Notes: a model not told the origin generated them from the letters alone. A stretch of DNA of 64,000 nucleotides from Reichenbachiella carrageenanivorans (GCF_025639805.1 NZ_CP106735.1:496001-560000), one strand, 5' to 3'. Positions 26,757 to 35,776 are shown, counted from the stretch's first letter. Program-made: numbers and translations.

Positions 26757-28360
26757 AGTGACACTCCTCTTTTCCATGGTATAAAATCATTTTGTTCCAA
26801 CTTCATGGCTTTGGTTTCTTCTCCACTAGCCACGGCTATTATTTTTTCGATAAGTCGGTCAGACGTTTCTTTGAGTGAGGCCTCTCCTGCAGCCACAGGC
26901 CCTGTATTGAAATCTATGATATCAAACATTTCTTCATAGACTTTGGTATTGCTCGACACCTTGATCACGGGAGTGATCGGATTGCCTGTGGGGGTGCCCA
27001 ATCCAGTCGTAAATAAAATAATATTTGCTCCTGACCCAGCCAATCCAGTGGTCGATTCCACATCGTTTCCTGGTGTGCATAGCAGGTTCAATCCTGGCTT
27101 AGTAACTGGCTCTGTATAATCCAACACATCGCTAACAGGTGCCTTGCCTCCCTTTTTGGCAGCACCTGCTGACTTGATTGCATCTGTGATCAACCCATCC
27201 TTTACATTGCCTGGAGATGGATTCATATCAAACCCTGATCCCACTGCATGAGCTCGCTTGGCATACGCATCCTGTATGCTCAAAAATTTTTCTGCGGTAG
27301 GTTTGTCTACACATCTATCGATTATATTTTGTTCCACGCCATTGAGCTCTGGAAATTCACTCAAAATGGTACTTCCGCCTAGCGTCACTAGCGTGTCTGA
27401 TGTTTCGCCTAAAACTGGATTGGCCGATATTCCCGAAAAACCATCTGATCCACCACATTCCAGCCCTACGATCAATTTATCTAGCGAAGCTGGTTTTCGC
27501 TCTATTTTATTGACTTCTTCCATATGAACCAATGTCTGCTCGATGGCAGTAGTGACCACCTTTTCCTCGGTTTTTAATTCTTGCTGCTCTATAAAAACGA
27601 CAGGCTTCTCATTCTGAGGATACAACCCATTTCTTACTTTTTTGAACCACTCTACTTGGGCATGCTGGCACCCAAGGCTAAGGATGGTCGCACCTGCTAC
27701 ATTGGGGTGACTCACATAGCCAGATAGCAATCGGAGAAGTGTTTCCGAATCTTGCTGTGTCCCCCCACAACCACCGTCGTGGTTCAAAATTTTAATCCCA
27801 TCTATGTTTTTAAATACTCGCTTTTGCTCCAACGTATCAGCTTTTTCCGAACTTCCAGAAACCTTATTCCTGACCATTTGTTCGTATTGATTGGGTTTGT
27901 AATACCCCAACCCCTTGATCAAAGCCTCTTCGATAATTTTGACATTCCTGTTTTCACAAAACACTAAAGGAACGATCAACCAATGATTGGCTGTGCCTAC
28001 TTTTCCGTCTGACCTGTGATAGCCCATAAATGAACGGTTTTTCCATTGATCCACCGAAGGGGCACTCCATTGATAACTGAAATTTTCTTTGATAACAGGG
28101 GCATCTGCAAAATGTTTGATATTAGAAGTACTGATCAGACTACCCTTGGGAAGGTCGTGGTTGGCCGTAGCCACTGGTACGCCATACATGATCACTTGCT
28201 CGCCCGCCTTCAAATCAACCGTAGTGAATTTATGTTTTTGAGCGACTGGTTCTTGAAGTGTAAAAGTCTGATTCTCTACGACCAAATCTCCTTTTTCAAT
28301 CCCAACTAAAGCCACCAAAACATTGTCTTTTGGGTCTATTCGAATCGTCTTCTTTTCCAT
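26753..28360 (-). CDS. UxaA/altronate-dehydratase-family sugar-acid dehydratase, probable L-fuconate dehydratase
   Basis: The 535-residue protein joins an N-terminal SAF domain (about 1-95, with ANHDLPKG at 66-73) to a UxaA catalytic domain. The latter starts at GYHRSDGKVGTAN (113-125) and includes NHDGGCGGTQ (193-202), SLGCQH, LECGGSDGFSG, and CTPGNDVESTTGLAGSGAN. These enzymes remove water from hexonates using a metal centre. In a fucose operon with no enolase-superfamily dehydratase, it is the only candidate for L-fuconate dehydration. C. jejuni also has UxaA-type genes in its fucose island. It is the first gene of the leftward operon, divergent from the LacI gene. Confidence 0.85.
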   Translation of the reverse strand: MEKKTIRIDPKDNVLVALVGIEKGDLVVENQTFTLQEPVAQKHKFTTVDLKAGEQVIMYGVPVATANHDLPKGSLISTSNIKHFADAPVIKENFSYQWSAPSVDQWKNRSFMGYHRSDGKVGTANHWLIVPLVFCENRNVKIIEEALIKGLGYYKPNQYEQMVRNKVSGSSEKADTLEQKRVFKNIDGIKILNHDGGCGGTQQDSETLLRLLSGYVSHPNVAGATILSLGCQHAQVEWFKKVRNGLYPQNEKPVVFIEQQELKTEEKVVTTAIEQTLVHMEEVNKIERKPASLDKLIVGLECGGSDGFSGISANPVLGETSDTLVTLGGSTILSEFPELNGVEQNIIDRCVDKPTAEKFLSIQDAYAKRAHAVGSGFDMNPSPGNVKDGLITDAIKSAGAAKKGGKAPVSDVLDYTEPVTKPGLNLLCTPGNDVESTTGLAGSGANIILFTTGLGTPTGNPITPVIKVSSNTKVYEEMFDIIDFNTGPVAAGEASLKETSDRLIEKIIAVASGEETKAMKLEQNDFIPWKRGVSL

Positions 28361-28476
28361 TTCAAGTTATTTATATTCTTCCTGTTCTACTTCACATAGA
28401 TAAGGGTTATGGTATCCTTTAGTCAAAAAAATCAATGGATAGTTGCTGCGCACAGGTGTGTAATTTATATTTGATC
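28361..28476. promoter_or_regulatory. Divergent control region between dehydratase and LacI genes
   Basis: This 116-bp AT-rich gap must hold both the leftward operon promoter and the rightward lacI-type promoter. On the plus strand, TTG (28443-28445), 20 bp, then TATATTTG (28466-28473) matches the Bacteroidota -33/-7 pattern. It would start transcription almost at the ATG at 28477, implying a leaderless mRNA or a coincidence. The imperfect dyad AAGGGTTAT/GTATCCTTT near 28403-28423 (6 of 9 positions pair) is a weak operator candidate. No clear minus-strand promoter was found. Confidence 0.4.
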
Positions 28477-29499
28477 ATGGGAAATTTTGTAACAGTAAGC
28501 GATATCGCACGGCAACTAGGCATTTCACATAGTACCGTATCCAGAGCGCTAAAGGACAATCCAAGAATAAGTAAATCCACGACAGAAAAAGTAAAAAAGC
28601 TAGCGGATCAGCTGGGTTATCGCACCAATGCCAGCTCCCATCATTTGCTCAAAGGAAAGAGCCAACTCATAGGCGTAATAGTCCCTGATATTTCACTCCA
28701 CTTTTTTGCCAAAGTAGTGGATCAAATAGAACAGATTCTAAATGAAGCTGGCTATGTCGTGCTTCTACTAAACACGCAAGAGTCTGAGCAAAAAGAGAAA
28801 AAAGCTATAGAAAAATGTCTGAATTATCGGGTAGATGGGGTTATTGCTGCCTTGTCGATACAAACCAAAAAATTTGACCACTATGAAAAGCTACTGAAGT
28901 ATGATATCCCTTTGGTTTTTTATGATCGAGTGGCCAACTTTTTGCCTGTCCCCAAGGTGATTTTAAATGACTACCAAGGTTCGTATGATGCCACCAAACA
29001 CCTGTGTGAAGTGGGCTGCAAAACGATTGCGCACATCTCTGGCAGTATCAACCTGAACAATAGCAACAACAGGCTATACGGCTATATAGATGCCCTAAAT
29101 GACCACAAAATAAAGCTCGATGAAAAACTCATCCACTATCAGGAAGAAGACAAAGAGAGTACCAAGCAGTTTTTGAACAAAATATTTAAATCGCACCCCT
29201 CTTTAGACGGATTATCTGTATTCAACGATTATGTAGCCAACTATTCCATCAATATTCTTCAAGAATTAGGAAAAAAAATACCAGATGACATCGTCGTGAT
29301 TGGGTTTTCTGATGAGCCCGTAGCTACTTATATGGAGCCACAGCTTTCGTCTACTCAGCAAGTAGGCCCCAAAATGGGCAAGCTAGCTTCTCAAAAACTA
29401 CTCTCTCTGATCAGGGGCGATGAAACCATGCAAAACGAAAAGATTATAATCAAGCCAGAGATTGTCGTTCGGGCATCCACAAAAAGAAAGCAAAACTAA
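28477..29499 (+). CDS. LacI-family transcriptional regulator of the fucose operon
   Basis: The start at 28477 places the LacI helix-turn-helix (VTVSDIARQLGISHSTVSRAL, residues 5-25) at the N-terminus as usual. An in-frame ATG at 28435 would add 14 unrelated residues. A hinge (about 48-60) leads into a periplasmic-binding-protein-like effector domain (IGVIVPDIS, VFYDRV, GRSI-like SGSINLNN, VIGFSDEPVATYMEPQLSS). The protein has 341 residues, normal for the family. It is the only plus-strand gene in the window and is divergent from the dehydratase gene. It probably represses the leftward operon and is released by a fucose-derived metabolite. The ligand is inferred. Confidence 0.93.
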   Translation: MGNFVTVSDIARQLGISHSTVSRALKDNPRISKSTTEKVKKLADQLGYRTNASSHHLLKGKSQLIGVIVPDISLHFFAKVVDQIEQILNEAGYVVLLLNTQESEQKEKKAIEKCLNYRVDGVIAALSIQTKKFDHYEKLLKYDIPLVFYDRVANFLPVPKVILNDYQGSYDATKHLCEVGCKTIAHISGSINLNNSNNRLYGYIDALNDHKIKLDEKLIHYQEEDKESTKQFLNKIFKSHPSLDGLSVFNDYVANYSINILQELGKKIPDDIVVIGFSDEPVATYMEPQLSSTQQVGPKMGKLASQKLLSLIRGDETMQNEKIIIKPEIVVRASTKRKQN

Positions 29500-29542
29500 A
29501 TGCATGTGTTGATTGAAATTTAAAATATACCAAGCAAAACTT

Positions 29543-31063
29543 TCATTGTATTTTATCAAAAGGAGACAAATACTCCGCCTTTGGGTTGGTTTCGTTAAAC
29601 TTGACCATCAGCTCATATACATTAGGTATTTGCTGTTTAAACCGCTCCAAGATATCTGATGAGATATTTTTCTTAGAAAAAGGCACCACCTTCACAAATT
29701 CCTGATTTTGTCCCGCCTGACGTCCATATTTATAATCATATGTAAAATTGCCCTGCTTATCTGTCTGGATATGCTGATTGGTCTGATTAGGCACACTAAT
29801 ATAAAACTCACTGTTTTCTATACGATTAGTTTCACTAAACAATGCCGACTCCTGCAAATGAGCAAACAACTCTCTGGCTGTATTCACAGCAGGATCTACC
29901 AATGTAATATGCTCCACCATATATGACCGATAAATCAATTGCCCCTCCTGATTTTGATAATTATACAGTTCTGTGAGCACCTTACTGATTTCTTCGGTAA
30001 GATAAGGATAATGCGTACAGCCTAGGATGATGGTTTTCAACTGGTTTGATGATTCTGATTTTCTGATTTTCTCTAATAGAGTTACCAAATGATATCGAAC
30101 GTAGTTTTCAGCATCGTTGATCTGCATAATGGAGCAGTCATCAGCACTGGCAGCATCACAAAGCATCTTGCCAGCATCATAGTCAAAGTTATAAATATCT
30201 AATAGTGTCTTATCTATTTTTAAATCACCAGACAAATCTGGGCCTTTATATGATTCTCTTGGGGTTTTCAGTCCTCTCACAAAGTAATTAGCATCCTCAT
30301 CTACGGCTTCTGCGATACCAACTCCCCCTTGATCAAACACCTCTATATGCCCCGTATAGCCTAGCTCTTTGATATACTTATCCAGAGCACTTTTATAGCC
30401 TTTTGAGGCTACTGTCCCTGCTGTGGCTAGTACGCCAACAATACCATTTTCGTCTTGTCCGAACAGCTCCAAGGCACCACGCACTCCTGCATCAATAACG
30501 CCAATAACCTTTACATCCGAATGAGCCATTTGCAAAAAATCATCTAAATCACTCTTTCCATAAGCTGTGGCTGTATTACAAGCTACCACAATGGCCTTCA
30601 CAGGATCTTTGTCCGATTGATAAACAGAATCCTCTGGTCCGGTGTAATATTTATTGCCTAATAAAAACTGAGCATCTTTGATGATATGTTCTTTTAGCAA
30701 ATCCACTTTTCCTGCATTCGAGTAATTCCCATAAGGCATATTGGCTTGATCCCCTAAGTAGATAAAAGACTCTCCTGCAAAATCTTGCACTCCGTCTGCT
30801 CCCAACGCATGGCTTTCCCCTCCATATTCATCAAAATTCACTATGGCCTTGAGTACAGTCAACCCTCCTGTGCCAGAATCAAATACTCCTATAGGAAGGC
30901 TTTTCCTATTCGCAGGATAATTCTCAAAATCGATATGATAGAAGCTTTTTTCATCACCTATAATCGTACGTCGTATATCTGTATCAACTGGTGAATTAGG
31001 ACTCTGACAAGCAAAAACCAGCCCTACTAAAAACAATAAAAAGTGTGGTTTAAATATTCTCAT
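29543..31063 (-). CDS. Exported lipoprotein homologue of glutamate racemase
   Basis: Cytosolic glutamate racemases (MurI) have about 270 residues. This protein has 506 and begins with a lipoprotein signal (lipobox VFAC, Cys19). The catalytic parts are intact: VFDSGTGGL (60-68), GDQANMPYG (104-112), ACNTAT with Cys162 and LGCTHYP with Cys349. The extra length lies in insertions around 76-100, 140-155 and 255-325 and in a C-terminal extension of about 110 residues. It should interconvert D- and L-glutamate, or a related amino-acid derivative, outside the cytoplasm. It lies at the end of an operon with a D-aminoacylase homologue and a glutamate-type symporter, which suggests nutrient salvage rather than cell-wall synthesis. 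Confidence 0.82.
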   Translation of the reverse strand: MRIFKPHFLLFLVGLVFACQSPNSPVDTDIRRTIIGDEKSFYHIDFENYPANRKSLPIGVFDSGTGGLTVLKAIVNFDEYGGESHALGADGVQDFAGESFIYLGDQANMPYGNYSNAGKVDLLKEHIIKDAQFLLGNKYYTGPEDSVYQSDKDPVKAIVVACNTATAYGKSDLDDFLQMAHSDVKVIGVIDAGVRGALELFGQDENGIVGVLATAGTVASKGYKSALDKYIKELGYTGHIEVFDQGGVGIAEAVDEDANYFVRGLKTPRESYKGPDLSGDLKIDKTLLDIYNFDYDAGKMLCDAASADDCSIMQINDAENYVRYHLVTLLEKIRKSESSNQLKTIILGCTHYPYLTEEISKVLTELYNYQNQEGQLIYRSYMVEHITLVDPAVNTARELFAHLQESALFSETNRIENSEFYISVPNQTNQHIQTDKQGNFTYDYKYGRQAGQNQEFVKVVPFSKKNISSDILERFKQQIPNVYELMVKFNETNPKAEYLSPFDKIQ

Positions 31064-31081
31064 GATTGATATAGTGTCAAA

Positions 31082-31510
31082 TTATTTATGAAACAACCTA
31101 TTGATATCTTTGAAGGCTTTAAACTCTAGCGCATTGCCTTCTGGGTCTAAAAAAAACATAGTAGCCTGCTCGCCTGGGAGGCCTTCGAACCTAATGCACG
31201 GTTCTATCAAAAAAGTAATTTGCAGTGATTTAAGACGATCGGCCAGCTTGTTCCATTCTTCCCACGACAGCACCACACCAAAATGCGGTACAGGCACCTG
31301 CTTACCATCTACTGGATTGCGTTGCTGATCGGCATTTGCAGGAAGAGCAGGTACTTGATGAATGACCAACTGATGACCATAAAAATCAAAATCCACCCAT
31401 TTGCTATCGCTACGGCCTTCGGTACAAGACATTGTTTCCCTATAAAATTCTCGACACTTATCAAGATCAACTACAGGAATGGCTAAGTGAAAAGGTCTAA
31501 TATCGCTCAT
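31082..31510 (-). CDS. VOC-superfamily protein (glyoxalase/dioxygenase fold)
   Basis: The protein has 142 residues from the ATG at 31510 (MSDIRPFHLAIPVVDL). A longer frame upstream adds 47 basic, unconserved residues and runs into the transporter gene. The vicinal-oxygen-chelate fold is shown by FHLAIPVVDLDKCREFY, a HFGVVLS strand with a metal-type histidine, and the C-terminal FFLDPEGNALEFKAF with the conserved glutamate. His8, the histidine in HFGVV and the Glu in LEFK could bind a metal. Substrate is unknown. It lies between the symporter and racemase genes. Confidence 0.8.
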   Translation of the reverse strand: MSDIRPFHLAIPVVDLDKCREFYRETMSCTEGRSDSKWVDFDFYGHQLVIHQVPALPANADQQRNPVDGKQVPVPHFGVVLSWEEWNKLADRLKSLQITFLIEPCIRFEGLPGEQATMFFLDPEGNALEFKAFKDINRLFHK

Positions 31511-31543
31511 ATTCAGTGTTTTTTTACTTTTTAAAACCGCAAT

Positions 31544-31568
31544 CCCCAAGCTCAAATAGAGCTTGAGG
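31544..31568 (-). terminator. Intercistronic hairpin after the symporter gene
   Basis: CCCCAAGCTC (31544-31553) and GAGCTTGAGG (31559-31568) form a 10-bp stem on the minus-strand RNA (one G-U pair) with a 5-nt loop, 28 nt past the symporter stop. The T-run is only four bases and lies several bases downstream, so at most it would be a weak terminator or attenuator before the VOC and racemase genes. Confidence 0.4.
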
Positions 31569-31595
31569 CATTGCTTGTTTTGGGTTAATGTAGTT

Positions 31596-32888
31596 TTAAA
31601 TACTTTTAGGCTGTTCTGCGTGCGCCACCACCATCGTAACAGTAGCATCACCTGTCACATTCACGGTAGTTCGGCACATATCTAGCAGGCGATCTGGTGC
31701 CACAATCAGTGCAATCCCCGCCGCAGGTACTCCGATAGATTCCAATACGATGACCAGCATAACCATCCCTGCTCCTGGCACTCCAGCCGACCCCACAGAC
31801 GCCAGCGTAGCTGTAAGTACAATCATGAGCTGACTACCAATAGATAACTCCATACCTAAAGCCTGAGCAATGAATACAGCAGCTACACTTTGATAGAGAC
31901 TGGTACCATCCATGTTGATGGTAGCACCTAGCGGAAGCACAAAACTGGCTACCTCCTCTGGTACCTTGAGGTTTTGCTCTAAACAATCCATCGTAACAGG
32001 AAGTGTCGCCGAGCTAGAACTGGTGCTAAATGCAAGCAATTGAGCTGGTCGTATACCACGAAAAAAATCGGCATACTTTATTTTGGTGAAAACCATAAGT
32101 ACAGAAGGGTAAACCAATAAGATCATAGCTCCTAGGCCTAACAATACAGTCGTGACATACCACATCAAAGCATAGAGCAGGTCAAATGCTTTGGCAGCAT
32201 CGGTACCTGCCAGCTCTACAATCAGCGAAGCAATCAAAGCAAACACACAGTACGGAGCCACTTGCATGATGTAGTGTACCAGCTTAATAATGATGTCATT
32301 GAGACCATCAAAAAAAGCAATTACAGGTGTCCCTTTTTTCTTTGGTACTTCGAGCAAGGCAATACCTGCCGCTATAGCAAAAAGTACTATTTGTAACATC
32401 ATCTTGTTGTCGGAAGCCGCTGAGATGATATTGGTCGGTATCAGTTTGACTATTGGCTGTAGCGGCCCTTCACTTTTCAACTCAGATGCCGAATCCGCTT
32501 TCTTTTCTACCTCTTTAGCATAGAGAGACATCAGGTCATCCCGAGTCTCTACTGAGAGCTTTTCACCAGGTTTCATCACATTCACCGCCAGCATACCAAG
32601 GCTGGTAGCCAGTACTGTAGTCGCCAGATATAAACCGATCGTTTTAGCTCCCATTCGCGATAGCTTTGAGATATCACCCAAATTAGAAACACCCACGATG
32701 AGCGAAGCCAATACCAACGGTACTGCGATCATTTTCAGGGCATTGACAAACAGTGTACCAAAGGGCTTGATATAGTAAATCGTAAACTCTGGAGGCCACT
32801 GACAGATAATGCTCAGCACACCAAACAACAAGCCTAAAGCCAGCCCTAAAATGATTTTTATATGTAAGGGTAATTTTCTCATGGTCAA
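31596..32888 (-). CDS. Dicarboxylate/amino acid:cation symporter (DAACS, GltP-like)
   Basis: The 430-residue inner-membrane protein imports glutamate, aspartate or C4-dicarboxylates with protons or sodium. DAACS landmarks are IAVPLVLASLIVGVSNL in the N-terminal half, the serine-rich hairpin STSSSSATLP, the NMDGT motif, a second hairpin SVGSAGVPGAG, and APDRLLDMCRTTVNVTGD at the end, where Asp and Arg contact the substrate. An unusually long hydrophilic segment (about 110-150, rich in Glu and Lys) lies between helices 3 and 4. It follows the D-aminoacylase homologue by 9 bp. The neighbours favour glutamate as substrate. Met3 (32882) is an alternative start. Confidence 0.9.
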   Translation of the reverse strand: MTMRKLPLHIKIILGLALGLLFGVLSIICQWPPEFTIYYIKPFGTLFVNALKMIAVPLVLASLIVGVSNLGDISKLSRMGAKTIGLYLATTVLATSLGMLAVNVMKPGEKLSVETRDDLMSLYAKEVEKKADSASELKSEGPLQPIVKLIPTNIISAASDNKMMLQIVLFAIAAGIALLEVPKKKGTPVIAFFDGLNDIIIKLVHYIMQVAPYCVFALIASLIVELAGTDAAKAFDLLYALMWYVTTVLLGLGAMILLVYPSVLMVFTKIKYADFFRGIRPAQLLAFSTSSSSATLPVTMDCLEQNLKVPEEVASFVLPLGATINMDGTSLYQSVAAVFIAQALGMELSIGSQLMIVLTATLASVGSAGVPGAGMVMLVIVLESIGVPAAGIALIVAPDRLLDMCRTTVNVTGDATVTMVVAHAEQPKSI

Positions 32889-32897
32889 TTATTATAT

Positions 32898-34466
32898 CTA
32901 CTTATTTGCTGTTTTTCTCAATACCTGACCAGACAAGGCACCTGTGTACATCCCCTGTTCAATCGTCAGTTGTCCGTTTACAAAGGCATATATGATCCCT
33001 GAAGACATTTTTTCTGGATCTACAAAGTCTGCCAACGCCTTGTAGTTTTTTGCATCCCAAACCAATACATCTGCTTTGAATCCTTCTTTTAACACCCCAC
33101 GCTCAGGTATGCCAAACGTCTGAGCAACTAAGCCTGAACTACGGTGCACAAATTCCTCAAGAGACAGAATCGGATCTTCGAGCACGAAGCGTTCATACTT
33201 CTCAGGAAAACTGGCATATTTTCTTGGGTGCCCTTTGGTACCATCAGAGCATGTCATCACCCAAGGTTGCTGCATAAAATTCTTAATGTCCGTTTCATTC
33301 ATATTGAAAGAAGCTACTCGTGCACCACCATTGCGTAGAATATACAAGACGGTTTCTTCAGGGCTCATTTGGAGTTCCTCAGCTATTTGTTTGATGTTTT
33401 TGGCAATGAATTTTTCTTCCCAGCAATCGGCCGTGATCAATAAAGCTTCTGCACCACCTCTTCTTCTTAAATTTTCATTTAACTCCGCTCTGATTTTTGG
33501 AAGTAGGCGTTCATCTATAAGTCTATTTTGATAGGCTTCTTTACCATCTGCCATCACCCAACGGTTGAGCAGTGCATTGCCTAGGTGTGTACCAGAAGCC
33601 CGCCACGGATACTGATCAGCCGTCACTAAAACACCAGACCTTTGTGCATTTTCTATCAGATCAATTACTTCTTGGCTTTTTCCCCATACATCTACGCCAA
33701 GTGCCTTGATGTGCGCTATATGCACAGGCACTCCCGCTTCTTTTCCGACCGTAATGGCTTCGTCTATTGCCGCTACCAAACCAATATTATAGGTGCTTTC
33801 ATCTCGAATATGGCTTTCATATAGCCCGCCATATGGTTTAACAACGGCTGCCAGAGCTGATACTTCATCTGTTTTAGAAAAACTCCCAGGAGCGTAGTAC
33901 AACCCTGCTGATAGCCCAAAAGCACCTTCCTTCATCCCTTGATCGACCAACAGCTTCATTTGTGCCAGTTGTGCTGAATCTGGCCGTTCATCTTTGCTGC
34001 CCAACACGGCCTCTCTTACCGTCCCATGACCGACTAAAAATGCAGTATTGGTACCTATGCCATTGGCGAGTAGTACTTCACTTATACGATCTACGTTATA
34101 TGGTCCTTCACCATCATTCCCATTCATTACGGTAGTCACTCCTTGGGTCAGGTAATTCAAATTCTGACGTCTAGACAGACTCTTTAAGTCTCCAATACTG
34201 TGGGTATGTGGATCTATAAAGCCCGGAGAAACGATAAGACCTCTGGCATCAACAATTGTTTTTGCGCTAATATGCGAACCCAGATTCTGGTCTACATGGA
34301 CTATTCGATCTCCTATAATGGCAAGATCTCCGACATAGGCTGCCCGTCCAGTACCGTCTACAATGGTGCCTCCTTTGATCCAAACCTCTACATTTATGCT
34401 TTTGAAAGAAAAAAAGAAAAACAAGCAGACCAATACAGCCAGAGTTATTCCGATAAGATATTTCAT
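32898..34466 (-). CDS. Exported N-acyl-D-amino-acid deacylase (D-aminoacylase family)
   Basis: This 522-residue amidohydrolase is preceded by a very hydrophobic N-terminus (residues 5-21) that acts as signal peptide or anchor, which is unusual for a usually cytoplasmic family. Metal-binding residues are DPHTHS (His87, His89), a GHG motif (HGTVREAVLG), ESHIRDES, HIAHIKALG, and the D-aminoacylase signature MTCSDGTKGHPR near 405. It hydrolyses N-acyl-D-amino acids, or possibly dipeptides with a D residue, outside the cytoplasm. It lies between an M14 carboxypeptidase and a glutamate symporter. Confidence 0.88.
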   Translation of the reverse strand: MKYLIGITLAVLVCLFFFFSFKSINVEVWIKGGTIVDGTGRAAYVGDLAIIGDRIVHVDQNLGSHISAKTIVDARGLIVSPGFIDPHTHSIGDLKSLSRRQNLNYLTQGVTTVMNGNDGEGPYNVDRISEVLLANGIGTNTAFLVGHGTVREAVLGSKDERPDSAQLAQMKLLVDQGMKEGAFGLSAGLYYAPGSFSKTDEVSALAAVVKPYGGLYESHIRDESTYNIGLVAAIDEAITVGKEAGVPVHIAHIKALGVDVWGKSQEVIDLIENAQRSGVLVTADQYPWRASGTHLGNALLNRWVMADGKEAYQNRLIDERLLPKIRAELNENLRRRGGAEALLITADCWEEKFIAKNIKQIAEELQMSPEETVLYILRNGGARVASFNMNETDIKNFMQQPWVMTCSDGTKGHPRKYASFPEKYERFVLEDPILSLEEFVHRSSGLVAQTFGIPERGVLKEGFKADVLVWDAKNYKALADFVDPEKMSSGIIYAFVNGQLTIEQGMYTGALSGQVLRKTANK

Positions 34467-34476
34467 GAGTTGTTGA

Positions 34477-35742
34477 TTACAAATCTGATTGTAAGAGAAT
34501 CTTTATTAATTCTTGAGCTGAGACCGAACCTATGGTTTGAATTTCGTCTCTTGGGGTACTATCACCTATTTCATAAGTAATACCCTCCGCTCCAAACTGC
34601 GTATAGAACCACCCTTTGGTGACAGGAGTGCCCAAACCAGCCGCGCTTTCATTGGCATGGTATCCCTCTATTTGATTTTCCAAGCTAGCAAACCATTGAT
34701 TCCTCAACCAAGGAATGGTCTGTACAGAAATCTTATCGGCATCCAAAGTATAATAGACATCATGGAAAGTAGAATGAAAATCGAGACCTAAGATTACCTG
34801 TGCCTTGAGACTATCCACAGCATTGGCCAAGTGATTTGCCACCAGGCGAGTCTCTGGCTGACGGTAGTAGGCCCAATCTCGATTGAGATCCACCCCGCCA
34901 GAATTGTGTCTCCAGTGTCCCAAATCCACGCCATCAGGATTGATCAATGGGTAAACAAATACTTGATATTCTTCCAAGAATTCATCAATCTGATCGGATT
35001 GGAGCAAGCCCTCAATAAAAGCTTGCATGGCGAGATATCCCGTTACTTCTGGGGGGTGCTGTCTACTCAAGACAACAATCATTTTCTTGCCTTTTGGATC
35101 GCCTTCCTTGATTTGCAACCAGGGAATTTGACGACCAAGAGCTGATCGGCCTATGGTCTCGTAGGTGACAAGTTCAGATTCTGAAATCGTCTCGCACCAT
35201 TGCAGCCCCATTTTAGCATCTAAGACTTCCTGAGCAGCTACCCAAAGCGTATCCGAAGACACCTCTAACTTGAGCGTAGTCATCTGGCTAGCAGAATCGT
35301 ACAAAATACGAGCGGAATCTAACAAAGACCATGTCACTCCATCGTGACTGAGCTTTGGGTAAAACCGATGCTTTCCAGTGGGGTATTCCAAGGTCACATA
35401 TTGCTCAGAGGCTTCTTTTCTCCACAATTTGAATGCGTACCATGCACTCTGATTTATAGGTTCGTTTTCAGGCATTATCGTAGCGTAAAATGAACTGTCG
35501 CTGATCTGCCTAAAATTATTGAGCCGTGCACCATCAAACAGATTGCTTGCATAAAGCCCAGCCGCGGTGGCATATACTTTCTTTTCTTGATACGCTATAG
35601 TTTTAGAATGGGTATCGACTGGCTTAGGAAAATCGTAGGTACTTGCTCCCTTTTGGGAAACACTACACCCCGCTCCAATCGACACACACGCCAATCCATA
35701 AACTATATAAACCAATACACCATATCCAATTTTAATTCTCAT
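34477..35742 (-). CDS. Lipoprotein M14 zinc carboxypeptidase (CCP/AGBL-like)
   Basis: The 421-residue protein has a lipoprotein signal (GAGC, Cys26; Cys19 is an alternative). A beta-sandwich (about 45-180) precedes the M14 catalytic domain. Zinc ligands are His229 and Glu232 (HPPE) and His323 (DFHS), with catalytic Glu391 (TYEIGD); VDLNRDW (284-290) supplies the substrate-binding arginine. The N-terminal sandwich plus M14 arrangement resembles cytosolic carboxypeptidases that remove glutamates, but here it is exported. It could trim peptides or gamma-linked glutamate oligomers. It is cotranscribed with the D-aminoacylase homologue (10-bp gap). Confidence 0.85.
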   Translation of the reverse strand: MRIKIGYGVLVYIVYGLACVSIGAGCSVSQKGASTYDFPKPVDTHSKTIAYQEKKVYATAAGLYASNLFDGARLNNFRQISDSSFYATIMPENEPINQSAWYAFKLWRKEASEQYVTLEYPTGKHRFYPKLSHDGVTWSLLDSARILYDSASQMTTLKLEVSSDTLWVAAQEVLDAKMGLQWCETISESELVTYETIGRSALGRQIPWLQIKEGDPKGKKMIVVLSRQHPPEVTGYLAMQAFIEGLLQSDQIDEFLEEYQVFVYPLINPDGVDLGHWRHNSGGVDLNRDWAYYRQPETRLVANHLANAVDSLKAQVILGLDFHSTFHDVYYTLDADKISVQTIPWLRNQWFASLENQIEGYHANESAAGLGTPVTKGWFYTQFGAEGITYEIGDSTPRDEIQTIGSVSAQELIKILLQSDL

Positions 35743-35776
35743 AATTCTAATTGTCTGCGATAACCCTAGACCTGTG

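Noticed and set aside
20395..28360. Reading the catabolic genes as an L-rhamnose pathway
   Set aside because: The same enzyme families serve L-rhamnose, and the mutarotase family is named for it, but FucP and the GH29 fucosidase in the same operon make L-fucose more likely. The alternative is not excluded.
31511..31651. N-terminal extension of the VOC protein from 31651
   Set aside because: The added 47 residues are basic, lie partly in the symporter gene and intergenic hairpin, and have no homology to the VOC fold.
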